From: an uncultured Eubacteriales bacterium
GTDB taxonomy: Bacteria > Bacillota > Clostridia > HGM11514
NCBI GenBank assembly: GCA_902492655.1
Contig: CABUMF010000042.1
Span: forward strand, 1-17,306
Reading direction: 5' to 3'
DNA length: 17,306 nucleotides
Numbering within the stretch: position 1 is the first letter of the stretch; each line of letters opens with the position of its first letter. The notes below the pieces were generated by a model. That model was not told where the DNA came from. It did not search any database and saw nothing but the letters and a program-made list of their open reading frames with translations. Positions 6,704 through 13,931 of this stretch are shown here, in pieces. The position numbers and the translations under genes were made by a program.

Positions 6704-8212
6704 TTAAGGCTTAATATTTAATAAAATTTTCCTGTCAATTTTTCCGTTTTTATTAAGGGGAAAGCTTTCAACAGCAATAATCTCGGAAGGAAGCATATAT
6801 TTTGGTATATATTTTCTTAATTCGAGATTGAATTTTCGCTTATTGGGCGCTTCTTTTGCCTGGATATAAAGTATAAGCTTTTCCGAAACAACAAATGCGC
6901 ACGCCTTCTCAACTCCACTTACAGAGCAGGCGGCATTTTCAATATCACCCAGTTCCACCCGTATTCCGTGAAGCTTAACCTGATTATCACGCCTTCCGGA
7001 GAAATAAAGGTTGCCCTCATCATCAAAATAACCGTAATCACCCGTGCGATATATAATTTCGCTGTACTTATCATTGAGCGGATTTTGCACAAAAACGCTC
7101 TCGCTCTTTTGAAAGTCGTTGTAATAACCAAAAGCTACACCGCTTCCGCCGATACAAATTTCACCCAAATCAAAGGGCTTTGGAGCTTTATCGTTTTCGT
7201 CAAGCAAAATCATACGCTTATTTGTATTTGCATAGCCGATCGGAAGCGCTTCGTTGTCGGCAAATTCCCGTTCAATGGTGTATGCGGTGCAGGCAACCGT
7301 TGCTTCGGTAGGGCCGTAAAGATTGATATATGTTATATCCTTGTGAAGCCTTTTCCAAATGTTGTAATGCTTTGTGGGCATTGTTTCACCGATAAAAGAA
7401 ACAACCTTAAGATCAGGAAACGAAACCCCTTCCAATGCGCCGGAGTTTGCAATGCTGACAAGTATCCCCGGAACCCAGAAAACACAGCTTATTTTATTTT
7501 CAATCAGGAATTGAGGTATTTTTGCCGGGAAGTTAACGAGTATATCCGGCATAAAAACAAGCTTTGCGCCAACTGCTATACATGAATAAAGGTCAAATAC
7601 GGAAGCGTCAAAGTTAAACGGCGACTGCAACGCAATTACGGAATTTTCATCAAGCTTCATATATCCTGTAATCCACTCGATAAAATCAATTATCCCCCTG
7701 TGGGAAACAACAACACCCTTCGGAACGCCGGTTGAACCCGAGGTATGCATAATGTAAGCCGGGTCCATGTCGTTTACTAAGCTGAGAGCTTCGTCGATTT
7801 CAGAAAAATCCTCAGCTTCGCACGAAATTTTTTCAAATTCAAGAACAGACACGCCGCAGCCGCTTAAAAATTCCGAATGCTCGCTGTCTGTAATAACCGC
7901 CGCCGCATCGACATTTTTTATGATCGTTTCTATTCTTTGGATAGCATCGCCCAAATCAAGAGGCACATAGACGGATGCCGCATACAGAATTCCGAAAAAA
8001 CTTTCGGCGGCAAAAATGCTTTTAGGCAATAAAACCGCAATGTTTTTCCCCGAAAAACCGTTTTTAAGAAGATAGGTTCCGATTTTTGCCGAAACGCATT
8101 TAAGCTCATTAAATGTAACCGAAGCTTCGCCGTTTACCATAGCGGTATTATCGCCGAATCTTTTAGCGGTTTCTTTAAGAAAATTTACGGCACTATTTCT
8201 GTTTTTAAGCAT
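6704..8212 (-). CDS. Amino-acid adenylation protein 3 (stand-alone A domain, DltA-like)
   Basis: 502 residues, a complete stand-alone adenylation domain of the ANL superfamily. Core motifs: P-loop HTSGSTGVPKG (156-166, with His for the usual Tyr), A4 FDASVFD (201-207), A5 NLYGPTEATVACT (297-309), A7 YRTGD (388-392), A8 hinge starting GRRDNQVKLHG (406), and catalytic Lys491 in NGKIDR. It activates an amino acid as AMP ester and loads it on the carrier protein encoded downstream. Predicted pocket residues by alignment to GrsA: D A F G S I L V A, plus the lysine. D202 keeps the alpha-amino contact; Ile274 replaces the Cys that in Bacillus DltA faces the D-alanine side chain. It overlaps the preceding gene by 8 bases. 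Its ribosome site (GAAGGG) is unusually close to the ATG, suggesting coupled translation. It is the most divergent of the three paralogues. Confidence 0.92.
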   Translation of the reverse strand: MLKNRNSAVNFLKETAKRFGDNTAMVNGEASVTFNELKCVSAKIGTYLLKNGFSGKNIAVLLPKSIFAAESFFGILYAASVYVPLDLGDAIQRIETIIKNVDAAAVITDSEHSEFLSGCGVSVLEFEKISCEAEDFSEIDEALSLVNDMDPAYIMHTSGSTGVPKGVVVSHRGIIDFIEWITGYMKLDENSVIALQSPFNFDASVFDLYSCIAVGAKLVFMPDILVNFPAKIPQFLIENKISCVFWVPGILVSIANSGALEGVSFPDLKVVSFIGETMPTKHYNIWKRLHKDITYINLYGPTEATVACTAYTIEREFADNEALPIGYANTNKRMILLDENDKAPKPFDLGEICIGGSGVAFGYYNDFQKSESVFVQNPLNDKYSEIIYRTGDYGYFDDEGNLYFSGRRDNQVKLHGIRVELGDIENAACSVSGVEKACAFVVSEKLILYIQAKEAPNKRKFNLELRKYIPKYMLPSEIIAVESFPLNKNGKIDRKILLNIKP

Positions 8213-9734
8213 TGCCCTTCACCACATACCTTTCAAAAAGACTCTTTCTGTCAATCTTTCGGTTGGGCGTCAAGGGCATTTTATCGAGGATATACAAATC
8301 TTTCGGAAGCATATACTGCGGAATAAGCTTTCCTAACTTCATATTAAGCTTTTTGACATTAATATCCTCTGCGCTTTCGATAACCAAAACGATTTTCTCA
8401 TTTTCGCTGTCGAACATTGCACAGGCAGATGTAACAAAATCAAGGCACATACAAGCCGACTCAATGTCTCCGAGCTCAATCCTGTTTCCCCTCAGCTTAA
8501 ACTGACTGTCACGGCGACCTACATACATAATAATTCCTTCTTCGGTCTTATATGCAATATCTCCCGTTTTATAAATTGTTTCCCTATATTTGGTATTAAG
8601 GGGGTTTTGAACAAAAACCTTTTTTGTAAGCTCGGGATTGTTCCAATACCCAAGAGCAAGACAGCACCCCGCAACGCAAAGCTCGCCGTGCTCACCCACA
8701 TCGCATTCTCTGCCGTCCTCGCTGAGAATTAAAACCCTTGTGTTGGGAACGGCAACTCCTATCGGGAGCTTATCGGAATCCTCAAATTCCCTGTCAACTA
8801 TATAATATGTGCAGTCGACCGTAATTTCGGTAGGTCCGTAAAGGTTTGCGTAAACTCTTCCGGGAAGTGCTTTTCTCCAAATGTTAAGCTGGGCATTCGG
8901 CATAACCTCCCCCGCAAATACGACAGTTTTAAGGGATTTAAGCTTTTCACTGTCCAATGCACCCGAATTTGCAACATTTATCATAACCGTAGGCACCCAG
9001 AAAATGCACGAAACCGCTTTTGAAGCTACAAAATCCATAAGCTGCTGGGGATACATAAACAATATTTCCGGAATAATAACCATCTTTGCACCGGTAAAAA
9101 ACGAAGTGTATATATCAAAAACGGAATTGTCAAAATGAAATCCCGACTGAAGTCCCAGAACAGACTCGGAATTTATATCAAACTCACGAATGAGCCAGTT
9201 TGCATAGTTAATTATCCCCCTGTGGGCAATGACAACGCCTTTGGGCACACCGGTCGAGCCTGATGTGTACATAATGTAGGCAGGGTCTGTATCAATAACC
9301 GAATCTATCTTTTTGTCTACCGCATCAAAATCGGCAGCACCCTCCGAAATTTCGTCATATAGTAAAATCTCGCCCGAAAATCCGTTTTCGACAAGTGCGC
9401 CCTTACCCTTTTCATCGGTAATAACAGCAAGAGGCTCGATATTTTCAAGCATAACCATAAGTCTGTATTTAGGAACATTGTAGTCAATCGGCACATAAAT
9501 ATTGCCCGAAGCCAAAATGCCCATAAACGAAATAACGGAAAACACAGACTTCGGAAGATAAACCGCAACCGGTCTGTTTGAAGGGTTATCAAAATCCCTT
9601 ATTACCCTCGTAGCAATCGAGGTCATTTTAACATTAAGCTCGGAATAAGAAATCTCATTTTCGTCATCGTCCAATGCGATATTTTCGGGGTATTTGTTAA
9701 TTGTTCTTTTAATCTGCTTCAGAACCGTATTCAT
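8205..9734 (-). CDS. Amino-acid adenylation protein 2 (stand-alone A domain, DltA-like)
   Basis: 509 residues. Motifs: YTSGSTGVPKG (156-166), FDNSVFD (201-207), NLYGPTEITVDCT (297-309), YKTGD (388-392), hinge beginning GRRDSQFKLRG (406) and Lys493 in NRKIDR; all catalytic elements are present. Pocket residues by alignment to GrsA: D N F T V A L V D. Relative to adenylation protein 1, Cys is replaced by Ala274, and an acidic residue (Asp at the 331-equivalent) enters the pocket; some ornithine codes have Asp there. It shares long stretches with protein 1, such as GEVMPN-QLNIWRK and VNVANSGAL-type sequence (INVANSGAL), so these two are the closest pair and probably arose by duplication. ATG 9734 begins one base after the preceding stop and has GGAGGGG about 9 bases upstream. 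Substrate is unknown. Confidence 0.92.
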   Translation of the reverse strand: MNTVLKQIKRTINKYPENIALDDDENEISYSELNVKMTSIATRVIRDFDNPSNRPVAVYLPKSVFSVISFMGILASGNIYVPIDYNVPKYRLMVMLENIEPLAVITDEKGKGALVENGFSGEILLYDEISEGAADFDAVDKKIDSVIDTDPAYIMYTSGSTGVPKGVVIAHRGIINYANWLIREFDINSESVLGLQSGFHFDNSVFDIYTSFFTGAKMVIIPEILFMYPQQLMDFVASKAVSCIFWVPTVMINVANSGALDSEKLKSLKTVVFAGEVMPNAQLNIWRKALPGRVYANLYGPTEITVDCTYYIVDREFEDSDKLPIGVAVPNTRVLILSEDGRECDVGEHGELCVAGCCLALGYWNNPELTKKVFVQNPLNTKYRETIYKTGDIAYKTEEGIIMYVGRRDSQFKLRGNRIELGDIESACMCLDFVTSACAMFDSENEKIVLVIESAEDINVKKLNMKLGKLIPQYMLPKDLYILDKMPLTPNRKIDRKSLFERYVVKGNA

Positions 9735-9735
9735 T

Positions 9736-11259
9736 TCAGACTTCCCCTCCTTCCATCATCTTTCTCAAAGTTACTCTGTCAATTTTATCATTGGGAGTGT
9801 GAGGAAACTTTTCCATAAACACAATTTTCCCCGGGAGCATATATTTGGGAATCAAAGCCCTCAGCTTCATATTTATTTCTCTCAGTTTTCTTTCGTTTGA
9901 AGATTCCAAAAACAGCACAATTCTGTTATTTTCCTTATCAAGCTGTGCGCAAGCGCCGGTAACATCATCTAAGCACATAGCGGCATTTTCAATTTCACCC
10001 AGCTCAACACGGTTTCCGTTAATCTTAATCTGGGAATCCATCCTGCCGATGTACATAATTAAGCCTTCCTCGTTTATATATGCAAGGTCACCGGTTCTGT
10101 ATATTCGCTCCGAAAACACCGTATTAAGCGGATTTGAAACGAAAACTCTGTTTGTAATCTCAGGGTTGTTCCAATACCCGAGAGCAAGGCCGCTTCCAGA
10201 AACGCAAAGCTCACCCTGTTCACCGGTGGCTGCATAGGTGCCGTCCTCCTTTATGATATAAACACGCATATTTCTGCAGGCTTTTCCAATGGGGAGAGGC
10301 TCGCTGTCCTTAAACTCTCTGTCAACAACATAGAATGTGCAGACATCGGTAATTTCGGTAGGGCCGTAAAGATTTGCATACATTGCATCCGGATGATTTT
10401 TCCGCCAGATATTCAGCTGAGTATTCGGCATAACCTCACCGCAGAACATAACCTTTTTAAGCGAAGGCATTTTAAATTGCTCAAGGGCACCGGAATTTGC
10501 GACATTTATAAGCACTGTCGGAACCCAAAAAATAACGGTTATATTCTTCTCCTCGATATACTCTGGAAGCTTGGACTGAAAGTTAAAGAACACCTCGGGA
10601 ATAATAACCATGGTCGAGCCGCAAAGCAAACAGCTGTATATATCAAGTATGGAATTATCGAAATAAAACGGTGCCTGATTTCCGAAAATATCATTTTCGT
10701 TGAATTTAAATTCTTCCCTTAGCCAGTTTGCATAATCAATAACTCCGCGGTGGCATACGGTTACACCCTTCGGAGTACCTGTAGAGCCGGAGGTGTACAT
10801 AATATAAATCGGGTCGGTATCAATAACCCGTGACACGATTTCGTCTACAACCAAGGTGTTGCCGTTAAACATAGCGGCGCTGTCGAAAGAAAACACGGGC
10901 GGAAGCTCCTGTCCGCTGTTTTTCAGAATTTCGGCACATTCATCATCGGCAATAATGCACGAAGGATTAAGATTATCAATAATTTTTTGCACTCGGCTTG
11001 AGGGCATATCCGACGCAACAGGGACATATGCCCTACCGCTGTACAGAACCCCCATAAATGAAATTATACACTTGAGGCTTTTTTTCATATATACAATCAC
11101 GGGAGCGGAAGAAATATCGGAATCGGCAAGAAAAGCACCGACAGCTCTTGCTTTATTTCTCAAATCAATAAAAGAAATTTCTCCAAACTCATCAACTATT
11201 GCGGTTTTTGAGCCGAATTTTGAAGCAGCCGCCTCCAACATGCAAACAGCAGAATTCAT
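9736..11259 (-). CDS. Amino-acid adenylation protein 1 (stand-alone A domain, DltA-like)
   Basis: First gene of the dlt-like operon, 507 residues. Motifs: YTSGSTGTPKG (155-165), FDNSILD (200-206), NLYGPTEITDVCT (296-308), YRTGD (387-391), hinge beginning GRMDSQIKING (405) and Lys492 in NDKIDR. Pocket residues by alignment to GrsA: D N L T M C L D V. Cys273 in the sequence VMFCGEVMPN aligns with the Cys of Bacillus DltA (FCGEVLPN) that helps select D-alanine, so this is the best candidate for a D-Ala-type ligase, although an unusual Asp occupies the 330-equivalent. Start ATG 11259 has GGGGG about 7 bases upstream, and a consensus promoter lies just before. There is no condensation, carrier or thioesterase domain, so this is not a peptide synthetase module. 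Confidence 0.93.
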   Translation of the reverse strand: MNSAVCMLEAAASKFGSKTAIVDEFGEISFIDLRNKARAVGAFLADSDISSAPVIVYMKKSLKCIISFMGVLYSGRAYVPVASDMPSSRVQKIIDNLNPSCIIADDECAEILKNSGQELPPVFSFDSAAMFNGNTLVVDEIVSRVIDTDPIYIMYTSGSTGTPKGVTVCHRGVIDYANWLREEFKFNENDIFGNQAPFYFDNSILDIYSCLLCGSTMVIIPEVFFNFQSKLPEYIEEKNITVIFWVPTVLINVANSGALEQFKMPSLKKVMFCGEVMPNTQLNIWRKNHPDAMYANLYGPTEITDVCTFYVVDREFKDSEPLPIGKACRNMRVYIIKEDGTYAATGEQGELCVSGSGLALGYWNNPEITNRVFVSNPLNTVFSERIYRTGDLAYINEEGLIMYIGRMDSQIKINGNRVELGEIENAAMCLDDVTGACAQLDKENNRIVLFLESSNERKLREINMKLRALIPKYMLPGKIVFMEKFPHTPNDKIDRVTLRKMMEGGEV

Positions 11260-11296
11260 TTTTTATCCCCCTAAGTAATTTTACCAATACCAATTA

Positions 11297-11325
11297 ATTA
11301 TATAGCAAAAACGCATAATTGTCAA
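11297..11325 (-). promoter_or_regulatory. Consensus sigma-A promoter of the dlt-like operon
   Basis: TTGACA (11325-11320), 17-base spacer, TATAAT (11302-11297): both hexamers perfect. Transcription would start near 11290, giving a leader of about 30 bases. It lies immediately after the terminator of the preceding gene, so the operon is transcribed independently. No operator-like palindrome is evident around it, which suggests strong, largely constitutive expression. Confidence 0.85.
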
Positions 11326-11333
11326 TGAAAAAC

Positions 11334-11365
11334 AGAAAAAAAGCCTTGCAAATGCAAAGCTTTTT
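11334..11365 (-). terminator. Rho-independent terminator after the membrane-protein gene
   Basis: Minus-strand stem AAAGCTTTGC-ATTT-GCAAGGCTTT (10 pairs with one G-T) followed by a run of Ts, then C-TG-TTTTT. It is 13 bases beyond the stop at 11379 and directly before the dlt-like promoter. It separates the prmA-rsmE transcript from the acylation operon. Confidence 0.88.
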
Positions 11366-11378
11366 GGTACAGATATTA

Positions 11379-11888
11379 TTACTTGCTTCTTTTAGCCTTA
11401 AGTTCAGCTCTTGCGGAAGCTTTTTTGCTGATTCTTGCGTCCTTTATCTTTTTCTTCTGAACAGCTTCATAGATGAAGGTTGCAACAATAAGAGCTATGT
11501 TGTAAACAAGCATAGCAACAGCAATGACAATCATCACTTTTTTGTATCCAGCAATCGAACCGTTACCTGCAAAATAGATAACAAGGCTTAAAATTGCCGC
11601 AACAATGCCGAATATCTCAAAATTGAAATAAAGCCTTGCCTTAAGGTTATCCTTATAGCCTTGAACAATGCCGAGATTAAGCTTTTTAGATTCCTTGATA
11701 CCGCATATCATCATAATGATTGCGAAAACCACAAAGATAGCTGCAGCCGTAATAAATGTGGGCAACGGCTTCAAGATATTGTTACCGATAGCACCGTAGA
11801 GATAATACATTGCAATGGCAGCCAAAAAGCTGATTGACATTGTAAGCATTATCCTGTTTGTCATTCTTTCCTGAGATTTTTTGTTCAA
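11379..11888 (-). CDS. Hypothetical four-helix membrane protein
   Basis: 169 residues, starting at TTG 11888 because AAAGGAG lies 8 bases upstream; the frame extends 8 codons further but without a ribosome site. Four hydrophobic segments are visible at about 13-36, 42-63, 88-108 and 116-140. A basic loop (KESKKL) lies between the second and third, and the C-terminal tail (144-169) is very rich in Lys, Arg and Ala. By the positive-inside rule both termini and this loop would be cytoplasmic. No catalytic motif or family is recognised. It lies 59 bases after rsmE on the same strand, with no terminator between, so it probably ends the prmA-rsmE transcript. A role in acylation is not supported, because a terminator separates it from that operon. 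Confidence 0.78.
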   Translation of the reverse strand: MNKKSQERMTNRIMLTMSISFLAAIAMYYLYGAIGNNILKPLPTFITAAAIFVVFAIIMMICGIKESKKLNLGIVQGYKDNLKARLYFNFEIFGIVAAILSLVIYFAGNGSIAGYKKVMIVIAVAMLVYNIALIVATFIYEAVQKKKIKDARISKKASARAELKAKRSK

Positions 11889-11947
11889 AACGAACACTCC
11901 TTTTGTGCGCAAGAGGGATATTCGCCCTGTTGCTTATAATAATTTTT

Positions 11948-12682
11948 TTAAAAACGATCCATATGATACATAGTGCAGGCAAGGACAGCCGCCCCTGCGG
12001 TTTCGGTACGAAGAATTCGTTTTCCGAGCGTAACGGGAATAATCCCAAAAGTTCTTGCCTTCTCCGTTTCTTCCTCAGAAAATCCACCCTCACTGCCGAT
12101 AATTATGCCAATATCATCAACTATGCCGCTGCCGAGAGCGTCCTTAAGCCGTGTATCACGGCAACACTCGTACGGCATTATGCAAAGCTTATGCTTTGAA
12201 GCTGTTTCGAGCATTTTATCAAAGGATAGAACCTCTGAAACCCGAGGGATACGCCCTCTCATGCATTGCTTTACAGCTTCATCGGCAATTTTCTGCCACC
12301 TGTCACGCTTTTTTAAAAACGATTTGCTGTCGCCCTTGACCACAACCCGGGAGTTTATAAACGGCACAAAGCCGTAAGCCCCAAGCTCGGTACATTTCTG
12401 TATGACGGTTTCCATTTTGTCCCCCTTAGGGACAGCTTGATAAACAGTAACATTAATGTCCGACTCGCAATCATTTTTGCGTCTATCCGAAATTTTAAGA
12501 TTAACGCAACCGTCGCCGACAGATGTAATGACGGCGTCATAATCAAAGCCGCAGCCGTCACATACTATTATATCATCATTTACGTTTTTTCTCAACACAT
12601 TGGTAAGATGCCTTGCATCCGAACCCGAAATTGTTATATAATCCTGCCCTATATCTTCTCTGTTGACAAAAAATTTAGGCAT
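11948..12682 (-). CDS. rsmE: 16S rRNA (uracil-1498-N3)-methyltransferase
   Basis: 244 residues. RsmE methylates N3 of U1498 in 16S rRNA in the assembled 30S subunit, using S-adenosylmethionine. The N-terminal PUA-like domain (about 1-70, HLTNVLR) precedes a SPOUT domain with the trefoil-knot signatures KGDKME (86-91), ELGAYGFVPF (99-108), IIGSEGGFS (194-202; the usual Pro of GPEGG is Ser) and LGKRILRTETA (219-229). The length is typical. ATG 12682 is chosen because AAAGGTG lies about 7 bases upstream; a GTG at 12691 overlaps that site. It overlaps the end of prmA by 8 bases. The prmA-rsmE order is a common arrangement in Firmicutes. Confidence 0.96.
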   Translation of the reverse strand: MPKFFVNREDIGQDYITISGSDARHLTNVLRKNVNDDIIVCDGCGFDYDAVITSVGDGCVNLKISDRRKNDCESDINVTVYQAVPKGDKMETVIQKCTELGAYGFVPFINSRVVVKGDSKSFLKKRDRWQKIADEAVKQCMRGRIPRVSEVLSFDKMLETASKHKLCIMPYECCRDTRLKDALGSGIVDDIGIIIGSEGGFSEEETEKARTFGIIPVTLGKRILRTETAGAAVLACTMYHMDRF

Positions 12683-13583
12683 TTTGTTCACCTTTTCTGA
12701 GCAAAAATGCGTTCCATTCCTTTTTATGGAGAGCCTTTTCTATCACAAAACCATACCGTTCAAAAGCATTTTTAACATCACAAACTCGGTCATCAATAAT
12801 TCCGGAGCAAATGAACGCCCCGCAATCTTCAAGATACTGCCCCACATCGCCGCACAGCGAAATTATAACATCCGCAACGATGTTGGCAACAATCACATCA
12901 AACCTGCCCTGAACCTTTTCCGTAAGACTTCCGCATACAGCAGTTATACTGCCGTCATCAATGCCGTTAAGCTTGGCATTTTCAACAGTAGTTTTAACCG
13001 CAAGCTCATCAATATCCACGGCAGTGACCTTTTCTGCCCCCATAATGCGTGCCGCAACCGAAAGTATTCCGCTACCGCACCCAACATCCAAAGCGACCGT
13101 TCCGGGGCTGACAACGCCTTCCATAAGCTCAATGCACATCGCCGTGGTTTCGTGAGAACCCGTTCCGAATGCCGCACCGGGATCAAGCACTACTACCTTT
13201 TCGTCGCTCGCAGGATCATATTCTTCCCAAACGGGCCGTATAACAATGTGATTGCCGATATGAAGCGGCTTATAATACTCTTTCCAGTTATTCGCCCAAT
13301 CCTCATCGCAAACCTTTTCAACCGTAAGGGAATCGAAAGCTTTGCTAACTTCTGAAAGAATCTCTTTTGACTCATCGTTATTTTCAAGATAGAAGCTTAC
13401 TATCGGAACAGATGGCATCTTCAAATCATCATCGACATAGTCCCAGTACCTTTTGTTGTTTTCCAAAAAGTCCTCAAAGGCTGCCGGATCCTCAATCTGA
13501 ACAGATGATATGTCCATAGCATAAAGCTTATCGCAAACATCATCGGGATTTTCAGTTGTAATCTGAGCTTTAAGCCAATCCAT
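12675..13583 (-). CDS. prmA: Ribosomal protein L11 methyltransferase
   Basis: 302 residues. PrmA methylates ribosomal protein L11 using S-adenosylmethionine. Seen here: the N-terminal L11-binding domain (MDWLKAQITTENPDDV), the family signature DPGAAFGTGSHETT (134-147), the SAM-binding motif LDVGCGSGILS (165-175), the acidic VTAVDIDELA (186-195) and VANIVADVI (232-240). ATG 13583 is chosen over the GTG at 13595, because a predicted transcription start near 13594 leaves no room for an upstream start and GGTGA lies 6 bases before the ATG. The leader is therefore only about 10 bases long. It is the first gene of a transcript including rsmE and the membrane protein. Confidence 0.96.
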   Translation of the reverse strand: MDWLKAQITTENPDDVCDKLYAMDISSVQIEDPAAFEDFLENNKRYWDYVDDDLKMPSVPIVSFYLENNDESKEILSEVSKAFDSLTVEKVCDEDWANNWKEYYKPLHIGNHIVIRPVWEEYDPASDEKVVVLDPGAAFGTGSHETTAMCIELMEGVVSPGTVALDVGCGSGILSVAARIMGAEKVTAVDIDELAVKTTVENAKLNGIDDGSITAVCGSLTEKVQGRFDVIVANIVADVIISLCGDVGQYLEDCGAFICSGIIDDRVCDVKNAFERYGFVIEKALHKKEWNAFLLRKGEQNA

Positions 13584-13600
13584 GTCAATCACCACTGCAT

Positions 13601-13629
13601 ATTATAACAATTTTTTTGCTTTATGTCAA
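13601..13629 (-). promoter_or_regulatory. Consensus sigma-A promoter of prmA-rsmE
   Basis: TTGACA (13629-13624), 17-base spacer, TATAAT (13606-13601), both perfect, facing prmA. Transcription would start near 13594, only about 10 bases before the ATG. The -10 forms one arm of a longer inverted repeat. Confidence 0.85.
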
Positions 13630-13654
13630 TGGTTTTAGGCAAAATTGTTATAAT
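13601..13654. repeat. 14-bp perfect inverted repeat spanning back-to-back -10 elements
   Basis: ATTATAACAATTTT (13601-13614) and its exact complement AAAATTGTTATAAT (13641-13654), separated by 26 bases. The left arm contains the prmA -10. The right arm contains TGTTATAAT on the plus strand (13646-13654), an extended -10 that could start rightward transcription near 13661, toward the candidate structured RNA. Its -35 is poor. Confidence 0.7.
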
Positions 13655-13704
13655 TATTTGGAAATGAGAAGCTACATTCACCTTTCGCCCGAAAAATAAA
13701 AAAA

Positions 13705-13927
13705 GCGCCCGACCTGTTGAATTTTTTACAGACAAGCAATGATGCGGACGAAATGCTCAAAATTATCCATGGAGGTGGTATCAGCTCAAAAATACAATAG
13801 AATTTTGTGAGCAATGAGCCTTCGTTGCGGTAATAAGCTTCACGGTCTGTATTAAATTCGCGCAGACTTGCCCGTTCCTAAAGATAAATCTTTAAGAACA
13901 AGGTGGTTCGGGCAATTTTACGGGCGC
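13705..13927. ncRNA. Candidate structured non-coding RNA (strand uncertain)
   Basis: Gene-free stretch with nested complementarity. A closing helix pairs GCGCCCG (13705-13711) with CGGGCGC (13921-13927). Inside are two branches. The long rod pairs GAATTT with AAATTC (13719/13854), ACAGAC with GTCTGT (13728/13845), AAGC with GCTT (13734/13837), ACGAA with TTCGT (13748/13821) and GCTCAAAATT with AATTTTGTGAGC (13755/13801). The second is a hairpin, TTGCCCG...CGGGCAA (13868-13915), with a second stem inside it. On the minus strand the closing helix is followed directly by seven Ts, a terminator-like end. On the plus strand an extended -10 lies upstream near 13650. I do not recognise the family. 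It could be a free RNA, or the 3' region of the TetR transcript. Confidence 0.5.
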
Positions 13928-13931
13928 AATT

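Noticed and set aside
6968..7585. Plus-strand open frame of about 205 codons opposite adenylation gene 3
   Set aside because: No ribosome site or recognisable domain. It lies entirely antisense to a gene with all adenylation motifs; the same holds for the other long antisense frames over the operon, GH16, rsmE and prmA.
6704..11259. Nonribosomal peptide synthetase cluster
   Set aside because: The adenylation proteins are stand-alone, with no condensation, thioesterase or fused carrier domains. The MBOAT, DltD-like and DltX-like neighbours point to envelope acylation.
11379..11888. Membrane protein as an extra component of the acylation operon
   Set aside because: A strong terminator (11334-11365) and a separate promoter (11297-11325) lie between them.
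13583..13595. GTG at 13595 as prmA start
   Set aside because: The perfect promoter at 13601-13629 would start transcription near 13594, after this codon; ATG 13583 also matches the usual PrmA N-terminus.
13868..13919. T-box riboswitch suggested by AACAAGGTGGTTCGGGC
   Set aside because: Only a partial match to AGGGTGGNACCGCG, no complementary strand for the antiterminator downstream, and no gene follows on the plus strand (the TetR gene is convergent).
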